A stretch of DNA of 38,503 nucleotides from Algibacter sp. (lineage in GTDB: Bacteria > Bacteroidota > Bacteroidia > Flavobacteriales > Flavobacteriaceae), in the NCBI RefSeq assembly GCF_029245835.1, contig NZ_JAQWOO010000003.1, positions 1 through 38,503 of the forward strand. The letters are read 5' to 3'. A program made the position numbers and the translations under genes. Under the pieces are notes generated by a model. It did no database searches. It worked only from the letters and a program-made list of their open reading frames with translations, and was not told the origin of the DNA. Below, piece by piece: positions 34,113 through 38,503 of the stretch. Numbering within the stretch: position 1 is the stretch's first letter; each line of letters opens with the position of its first letter.

Positions 34113-34820
34113 ATGCGTAACATAATCATTGCTAGCACTTCAACAATTCACGGTAGCGGATATTTAGAATATATTCTAGACGAATTAAAGGTGTTTTTTA
34201 AAAACGCAAACACCATTCTTTTTATCCCTTATGCAAGACCAAGTGGCATTTCGCATAATGATTATACCGAAATCGCAAGTAAGGCTTTCCAAAAAATTAA
34301 CAAACAAGTAAAAGGCATTCACGAGTTCGATAACCCAACAGAAGCTATTAAAAACGCAGAAGGCATTTTTGTTGGCGGTGGTAACACCTTTGTTTTAACA
34401 GATCAATTATATAAAAATAACATCATCAATACCTTACAAAAAGAGATACAAAACGGTACACCCTATTTAGGCACAAGTGCGGGCAGTAATATTTGCGGTT
34501 TAACTATTAAAACCACAAACGACATGCCTATTGTATATCCACCAAATTTCAACGCTCTAGGCTTGGTTCCCTTCAATATAAACCCGCATTATTTAGACCC
34601 AAATCCCAAAAGTAAACATAAAGGTGAAACTAGAGAAACCAGAATAAAAGAGTTCCATCACTTCAATACTCAACCCGTTATTGGCTTAAGAGAAGGTAGC
34701 TGGTTGCGCGTTAACAATAATTCTATTCTATTAAAAGGGAATTTAACCGCTAGAGTTTTCGAATACAACAAAACTCCTTATGAGGTTAATTCAGGCACAG
34801 AATTAAATCAATTAAAATAA
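34113..34820 (+). CDS. pepE: Dipeptidase PepE (alpha-aspartyl dipeptidase, family S51)
   Basis: Cytosolic enzyme that cleaves dipeptides with an N-terminal aspartate. The nucleophile S122 lies in GTSAGSN (120-126), with D137 and H159 (NPHY) at the spacing found in E. coli PepE (S120, D135, H157). GGGNTF at 88-93 is the family's other hallmark. 235 residues, close to E. coli (229). A repeat (copy D) begins nine bases after the stop. Confidence 0.95.
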   Translation: MRNIIIASTSTIHGSGYLEYILDELKVFFKNANTILFIPYARPSGISHNDYTEIASKAFQKINKQVKGIHEFDNPTEAIKNAEGIFVGGGNTFVLTDQLYKNNIINTLQKEIQNGTPYLGTSAGSNICGLTIKTTNDMPIVYPPNFNALGLVPFNINPHYLDPNPKSKHKGETRETRIKEFHHFNTQPVIGLREGSWLRVNNNSILLKGNLTARVFEYNKTPYEVNSGTELNQLK

Positions 34821-34828
34821 AATAATTT

Positions 34829-34920
34829 GGGCGTGCCCCCGAAAGGGGTCGGGCTATCCGTTACAAGTCCTCGCACTTCCTTCGTCAGGATGTGGGCTTT
34901 CCACTACTATCCCTCACGCG
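34829..34920 (+). repeat. Dispersed structured repeat, copy D
   Basis: GGGCGTGCCCCCGAAAGGGGTC with a CCCC-GAAA-GGGG hairpin (34837-34848), GGCTATCCGTTACAAGTCCTCG, a central hairpin of 7 of 8 pairs (CACTTCCT with AGGATGTG), GTGGGCTTTCCACTACTATCCCTCACGC. The closest copy is A, read from the opposite strand; homology continues into a GCGGGCTTACCTGCT tail. Confidence 0.75.
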
Positions 34921-34975
34921 GGCTTACCTGCTAACACCGCTTACCAAATGGCAAATTAAAACAAATCTGTATAAA

Positions 34976-35004
34976 AAAAGCTCCATCGTATTGATGAAGC
35001 TTTT
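34976..35004 (-). terminator. Terminator-like hairpin attached to the tRNA fragment
   Basis: AAAAGCT (34976-34982) and CATC (34984-34987) pair with GATG (34993-34996) and AGCTTTT (34998-35004). Its position relative to the tRNA fragment mirrors the terminator of the intact tRNA at 35093-35120. On the minus strand the hairpin is followed by a T-run (A's from 34973). Confidence 0.65.
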
Positions 35005-35005
35005 A

Positions 35006-35023
35006 GAGCGGGAGACCAGGTTC
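35006..35023 (-). pseudogene. 3' fragment of a second tRNA-Gly copy
   Basis: GAGCGGGAGACCAGGTTC is identical to the 3' end of the intact tRNA-Gly at 35120-35195 (acceptor strand and the 3' half of the T arm). After TTC the match stops and an unrelated CCTTCGACTGCGCTCAGG repeat begins. The CCA is lost (AGA on the + strand in place of GGA). Confidence 0.7.
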
Positions 35024-35092
35024 CCTTCGACTGCGCTCAGGATAAACTTCTCACCTTACTCGTTAGTTAATCAGTAAACTACAAACATAAAA
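35024..35092. repeat. TCGACTGCGCTC repeat replacing the tRNA body, and spacer
   Basis: CCTTCGACTGCGCTCAGGAT at about 35024-35043, sharing its TCGACTGCGCTC core with the palindrome at 27833. The remaining bases up to the terminator are unassigned. Confidence 0.4.
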
Positions 35093-35120
35093 AAAAGCCC
35101 CATATTTCTATGAGGCTTTT
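35093..35120 (-). terminator. Terminator of tRNA-Gly
   Basis: AAAAGCC (35093-35099) and CAT (35101-35103) pair with ATG (35110-35112) and GGCTTTT (35114-35120), with a T-run on the minus strand. It overlaps the tRNA CCA end by one base. Confidence 0.75.
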
Positions 35121-35195
35121 GGAGCGGGAGACCAGGTTCGAACTGGCGACATTCAGCTTGGAAGGCTGACGCTCTACCAACTGAGCTACTCCCGC
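35120..35195 (-). tRNA. tRNA-Gly (anticodon TCC)
   Basis: All four arms fold: acceptor GCGGGAG with CTCCCGC, a D arm with AGCTCAGTTGGTAGAGC, the anticodon arm TCAGC-CTTCCAA-GCTGA giving anticodon TCC (reads GGA), and a T arm with GGTTCGAACC-type pairing. The discriminator is U, and the CCA end is encoded (TGG at 35120-35122 on the + strand). A consensus promoter lies directly upstream. Confidence 0.95.
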
Positions 35196-35207
35196 TTTTT
35201 CCAGCTA

Positions 35208-35237
35208 CAAATATAGAAACTGTTTCTAATTCTGCAA
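35208..35237 (-). promoter_or_regulatory. Consensus promoter of tRNA-Gly
   Basis: On the minus strand: TTG, 19 bases, TATATTTG, matching the Bacteroidota consensus TTG-N19-TAnnTTTG exactly. The -7 element ends 12 bases before the tRNA 5' end. This is the cleanest promoter in the window. Confidence 0.75.
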
Positions 35238-35244
35238 GAAAAAA

Positions 35245-35670
35245 TTAAAGCTTTTTTAAAAAATGATAGCCTAAAATGTTAAAACCTTCATTAAAATAAA
35301 ATTTGTGTGATGCCGAATTTGAAACATAGGTATTTAACTCCATAGCTTCAAACCCTTTAGCTTTTACATAATTATAAATCCAGTCAAAAAAATCTTTCCC
35401 TAAACCTTGTCTTCTATAACCATCATCAATAAAAACATGATCGGGCTCCACACTTCTTCCAGAATAATGTCTCGTGCAAAACCACAATCCGCAAACACCA
35501 ATTAGTTTCTCATCATCATAGATAACGGCACATTCATAATTTTGAGTTATCATTTCAGAAAATCGCTGTTTCAAAACCGCATCAGAGTCTATATTCCCAT
35601 TAAGCTTCTGCACCAAAGGAACAACAGAATGTATTTTATCTTTTTCAATAATATCAAATATAAATGGCAT
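35245..35670 (-). CDS. GNAT family N-acetyltransferase
   Basis: 141 residues covering the whole GNAT fold. The acetyl-CoA loop is YRRQGLGKDFF (motif A); the preceding HVFIDD strand and the C-terminal NSASHKFYFNEGFNILGYHF complete the signature. The substrate is not predictable. It runs towards the tRNA-Gly promoter and away from the second acetyltransferase, which it does not closely resemble. Confidence 0.86.
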   Translation of the reverse strand: MPFIFDIIEKDKIHSVVPLVQKLNGNIDSDAVLKQRFSEMITQNYECAVIYDDEKLIGVCGLWFCTRHYSGRSVEPDHVFIDDGYRRQGLGKDFFDWIYNYVKAKGFEAMELNTYVSNSASHKFYFNEGFNILGYHFLKKL

Positions 35671-35749
35671 AAAATAAGTTTTATGTGAAGGTAAGAATTC
35701 TTAAAAATATTTTTAAGTTTGAAATACCAATATAGAAAATAGATTCAAT

Positions 35750-36211
35750 ATTAGTTTAGACTATAAAATAAAACCCATTAGCGCTAAGGAAACTTATGGC
35801 GTAAGGCACCCTGTATTAAGAAGCGGAAAACCAATTGAATCTTGCGTTTTTAATGGAGATAATCTTGAAACTACATTACATCTCGGAATATTTATAAATG
35901 ATAATCTAATAGGTATTTGCTCCTTTTTTAAAAATACCCACCCTAATATTAAGGAAATCCCACAATATCAGTTAAGAGGAATGGCAGTTTTAAAAGCATT
36001 TCAAGGCAAAGGTTTAGGCAAAATCATATTAAAACATGGAGAAGCGGCACTAAAAACAAAAAATGTTAAAAAAATATGGTGCAATGCTAGAGAAATTGCA
36101 GTTCCTTTTTACAAAAAAAACAATTATGAAATTGGCAGTAAACCATTTAACATAAAAGAAATTGGCACCCATTATATGATGCACAAAACATTGTTTTACA
36201 ATACATTATAA
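35750..36211 (+). CDS. Second GNAT acetyltransferase, start codon not ATG/GTG/TTG
   Basis: The frame is open from 35723 to 36211. Its translation includes ISAKETYGVRHPVLRSGKP and the CSFFKN and LRGMAVLKAF strands, then the motif A loop FQGKGLGKIILKHGE and a FYKKNNYEIG end: a full GNAT domain of about 150 residues. The first in-frame ATG is at 35981, inside the domain, and would remove about half of it. The likely family start falls near 35762, where no ATG, GTG or TTG exists. ATT at 35750 or ATA at 35768 could serve; 35750 is used here. It may instead be a start-lost pseudogene. The IS4 element inserts just after its stop. Confidence 0.65.
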   Translation: MSLDYKIKPISAKETYGVRHPVLRSGKPIESCVFNGDNLETTLHLGIFINDNLIGICSFFKNTHPNIKEIPQYQLRGMAVLKAFQGKGLGKIILKHGEAALKTKNVKKIWCNAREIAVPFYKKNNYEIGSKPFNIKEIGTHYMMHKTLFYNTL

Positions 36212-36221
36212 AGTGACTTAA

Positions 36222-37521
36222 CACTAGTGTCCACTAAAAATTAAACAAAGTTCTTTGAAATTATTGTAAGTCTGTATTTTAAGTCTCATTTTGAAGCGTG
36301 ACGATTTGAAATGAATATTATGTTCGTAATTCAAAATTACGAAAATGAATCAAGGCAAATATGTGTTTTCTCAATTGGTAAAATTTCTTCCACAACGAGT
36401 TTTTGATAGAATAACGGCTAATTATCAAGGGAACAAATCCGTTAAGCATTTTACTTGTTGGAATCAATTATTATGTATGATTTTTGGACAAATTTCTGCC
36501 AGAGAAAGTTTGAGAGATTTGATAACTACCATAGAGGCTCATCAATCAAAATCATATCATTTGGGATTTGGAAAAAGTATAACTCGCAGTAACTTATCAA
36601 AAGCAAATGAAAAACGTAACTATAAAATATTTGAAGAGTTTGCTAATCATTTAATTGGCATTGCACAATTGAAAAACAGCAAAGATACTTTCGGTATAAA
36701 AGGCAATATTTATGCTTTTGATTCTTCAACAGTTGATCTTTGTTTGAGTGTATTTTGTTGGGCTCATTTTCGTAAAACTAAAGCAGGCATAAAATTACAT
36801 ACACTTTTTGATATTAACACTCAAATCCCTGTATTCATTCATATCACAAAGGCAAACATACACGATGTAAACGCAATGGATGTTATCGATTATGAACCAT
36901 TAGCTTATTATATTTTTGATAGAGCTTATGTAGATTATCAGCGTCTTTATCGAATTACAAAAGCGAAAGCTTATTTTGTAGTTAGAGCAAAATCTAATAT
37001 TAAATTCAATAGAATGTATTCAAATACGGTAGATAAAACTACAGGAATTAAATATGACCAAATTGGAAAAATTGAAGGATTTTACACCTCTAAAGATTAT
37101 CCTGAAAAATTACGAAAAGTGAAATTTGTGGATAAAGAAAATGGAAAAACATTAGTGTTTTTAACAAACAACTTTGATTTATCAGCAAACGATATTGCAT
37201 TGCTTTACAAACAAAGATGGCAAGTGGAATTATTCTTCAAATGGATAAAACAACACTTAAAAGTAAAAACTTTTTGGGGCAGAACAGAAAATGCTGTTCG
37301 CACACAAATTAATATCGCGATAATAACATATTGCTTAATTAATATAATTGCAAAAGATTTAAAAATCAATCGCTCAACGTATGAAATCATACAAATTTTA
37401 TCAGCATCATTACTTGATAAAACACCTGTAAATGAATTACTTATGAAATCAGATTACAATAATGTCAAAGAACTAAATACTAATCAACTGGTTTTCAACT
37501 TGTTTTAAGTGGACACTAGTG
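36222..37521. mobile_element. Complete IS4-family insertion sequence, 1,300 bp
   Basis: Terminal inverted repeats: the left end CACTAGTGTCCACTAAAAA (36222-36240) matches the right end read inward from 37521 in 18 of 19 positions. The target-site duplication GTGACTTAA is exact on both sides (36213-36221 and 37522-37530). A single transposase gene fills the element. It sits in the gap between a GNAT gene stop (36211) and the M48 gene, so it broke no gene. Confidence 0.92.
36345..37508 (+). CDS. IS4-family DDE transposase
   Basis: 387 residues, one open frame without frameshift. Catalytic triad D126 (AFDSST), D192 (FDRAYVD) and E295 in the Y-(2)-R-(3)-E-(6)-K motif (Y288, R291, E295, K302), which is the IS4-family signature. 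The N-terminal 1-90 matches the DUF4372-type domain (SQLVKFLPQRVFDRI, FTCWNQLLCMIFGQ) of the Bacteroidota group. The start is the ATG at 36345 after the left inverted repeat; the stop is 13 bases before the right end. All key residues are present, so it should be active. Confidence 0.95.
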   Translation: MNQGKYVFSQLVKFLPQRVFDRITANYQGNKSVKHFTCWNQLLCMIFGQISARESLRDLITTIEAHQSKSYHLGFGKSITRSNLSKANEKRNYKIFEEFANHLIGIAQLKNSKDTFGIKGNIYAFDSSTVDLCLSVFCWAHFRKTKAGIKLHTLFDINTQIPVFIHITKANIHDVNAMDVIDYEPLAYYIFDRAYVDYQRLYRITKAKAYFVVRAKSNIKFNRMYSNTVDKTTGIKYDQIGKIEGFYTSKDYPEKLRKVKFVDKENGKTLVFLTNNFDLSANDIALLYKQRWQVELFFKWIKQHLKVKTFWGRTENAVRTQINIAIITYCLINIIAKDLKINRSTYEIIQILSASLLDKTPVNELLMKSDYNNVKELNTNQLVFNLF

Positions 37522-37598
37522 GTGACTTAATTTAAAATTGAGTGTCAAAATAAGCATAAACTAAAATTTTGTAATTTTAGATATAATTTTTTTTTAAA

Positions 37599-38366
37599 AT
37601 GAGAGGAAGAAATCTAAAAGTCAGATTATTAATAGGAGCAGCTATAGCTTTATTTTTTGTTTTTAAAAGGTGTAGCCAACAAGAAGTAAACCCATATACT
37701 GGCAGAACACAAACCATATCAATGACTCCAGATAAAGAAATTGCAATTGGCTTACAAAGCGCGCCACAAATGGCTCAACAACATGGTGGTTTACATCCAA
37801 ACACACAATATCAAGCCTTAGTTGATAATGTTGGAAACAAATTAGTAAACAATAGTATTGCTAAACAAACACCTTATAAATACGAGTTTCATTTACTAGC
37901 AGACCCTAATACTATTAACGCTTTTGCATTACCTGGTGGACAAATATTTATTACTCATGCACTTTTTTCTAAATTAAAAAACGAAGACCAATTAGCAGGT
38001 GTTTTAGGGCACGAAGTTGGACACGTTTTAGGAAGACACAGTGCAGAACGAATTGCTGAAAGTGAATATTGGCAAGGCTTATCCACAGCAGGCTCTGTTG
38101 GTGCTGATATGGGTGGGTTAGTTAGTGGTATTGGACAAAACACATTGCTTACCAACGGAAGAGATGATGAATTAGAAAGTGATGACCTTGGGGTTAGGTT
38201 TATGATTAAAGCAGGATATAATCCAGAAGAGATGATAGGTGTAATGGAAATTTTAAAAGCTGCTGCTGGCCCAAATCGTGTTCCAGAAATGCAAAGTACA
38301 CATCCTGATCCGGACAACAGAATTGAAAAAATTTATGAAGCTATTGAAAAATATAAAAATCAATAA
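37599..38366 (+). CDS. M48 family zinc metallopeptidase, membrane-anchored or exported
   Basis: 255 residues. A basic start and hydrophobic helix (about 9-22) give a membrane anchor; the following cysteine C25 is not in a good lipobox. The zinc site HEVGHVLGRHSAER has H138, E139 and H142, with E191 in ELESDDLG as third ligand (the common ExEAD, here ELESD). NAFALPGGQIF and STHPDPDNRIE complete the M48/BepA-like signature. The domain faces the periplasm if the helix is an anchor. It probably belongs to envelope quality control. A terminator follows. Confidence 0.9.
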   Translation: MRGRNLKVRLLIGAAIALFFVFKRCSQQEVNPYTGRTQTISMTPDKEIAIGLQSAPQMAQQHGGLHPNTQYQALVDNVGNKLVNNSIAKQTPYKYEFHLLADPNTINAFALPGGQIFITHALFSKLKNEDQLAGVLGHEVGHVLGRHSAERIAESEYWQGLSTAGSVGADMGGLVSGIGQNTLLTNGRDDELESDDLGVRFMIKAGYNPEEMIGVMEILKAAAGPNRVPEMQSTHPDPDNRIEKIYEAIEKYKNQ

Positions 38367-38405
38367 AAAGAGGTCGTCTAAAAACAATTTAGGCGATCTT
38401 TTTAT
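38367..38405 (+). terminator. Terminator after the M48 peptidase
   Basis: AAAGAGGTCGTCTAAA pairs with TTTAGGCGATCTTT apart from one bulge and a G-T pair, and is followed by T's. Confidence 0.75.
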
Positions 38406-38503
38406 TTTTGGTCATTTAGGTTTTATTTTGACGCTCTTTGTTTTAATAGTAAATAATAATGTTGTTAAAATAGAGCAAAGCGATTTCTATATCGCCAAAC
38501 TCA
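38406..38503. other. Window end, no gene recognised
   Basis: AT-rich. A minus-strand frame reaches the window edge (about 18 residues to a stop) but is too short to judge. Confidence 0.2.

Noticed and set aside
34892-35077. A 61-residue + strand frame
   Set aside because: It covers repeat copy D, the terminator hairpin and the tRNA fragment. The same spurious peptide appears antisense in copy A.
36345-37508. Acetyltransferase gene broken by the IS
   Set aside because: The insertion lies after the stop codon at 36211; the target duplication starts at 36213.

Overview
The window comes from an AT-rich genome of the Bacteroidota, very probably a marine-type Flavobacteriaceae. The evidence is several TAnnTTTG promoter elements of the Bacteroidota type, a secreted protein with a type IX secretion (T9SS) C-terminal sorting domain, lpxK (Gram-negative lipid A synthesis), no clear Shine-Dalgarno sequences, and families typical of this class (DUF6702-like, CarboxypepD_reg-like, Nif3 with an inserted domain). 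The species cannot be fixed from the sequence alone.

Layout. 1-119 is the 3' end of an IS1595-type transposase. 295-2498 holds an aminotransferase and murB. 2633-3963 is an ECF sigma/anti-sigma pair closed by a strong terminator. 4196-7269 is a compact block: a small four-cysteine membrane protein, a family 2 glycosyltransferase, an ECF sigma factor and a divergent Nramp-like transporter. 7507-8235 is a lone HNH endonuclease between long non-coding flanks. 8616-15854 is housekeeping: lipA, gap, a TPR hybrid histidine kinase, lpxK (opposite strand), Nif3 and a coiled-coil protein whose zinc ribbon has lost its cysteines. 16457-20053 has a lipoprotein MsrA, a cytochrome c, a methyltransferase, a lipoprotein and a CDGSH protein.

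20169-28552 is the main metabolic module: kynureninase, kynurenine 3-monooxygenase, a Rid-family deaminase, a semialdehyde dehydrogenase, an atypical SDR, 3-hydroxyanthranilate dioxygenase, an ACMSD-type decarboxylase and an O-methyltransferase, all on the + strand. Together they should convert kynurenine through 3-hydroxyanthranilate and 2-aminomuconate to 4-oxalocrotonate. Tryptophan dioxygenase and kynurenine formamidase are not in the window. Every junction in this module carries a palindrome or dispersed repeat, unlike the tight junctions elsewhere in the window.

28603-38366 holds a T9SS-exported protein with twelve cysteine repeats, tatA, an M1 peptidase/DUF6702/CarboxypepD_reg group, pepE, tRNA-Gly beside a fragment of a second tRNA, two GNAT acetyltransferases, a complete IS4-family element with exact 9-bp target duplications, and an M48 peptidase.

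The least explained signals are: a four-copy dispersed repeat with conserved ends and a variable but base-paired centre; the repeat-filled kynurenine junctions; the SDR without a YxxxK pair; the Nramp-like protein without DPGN; and the truncated tRNA copy.
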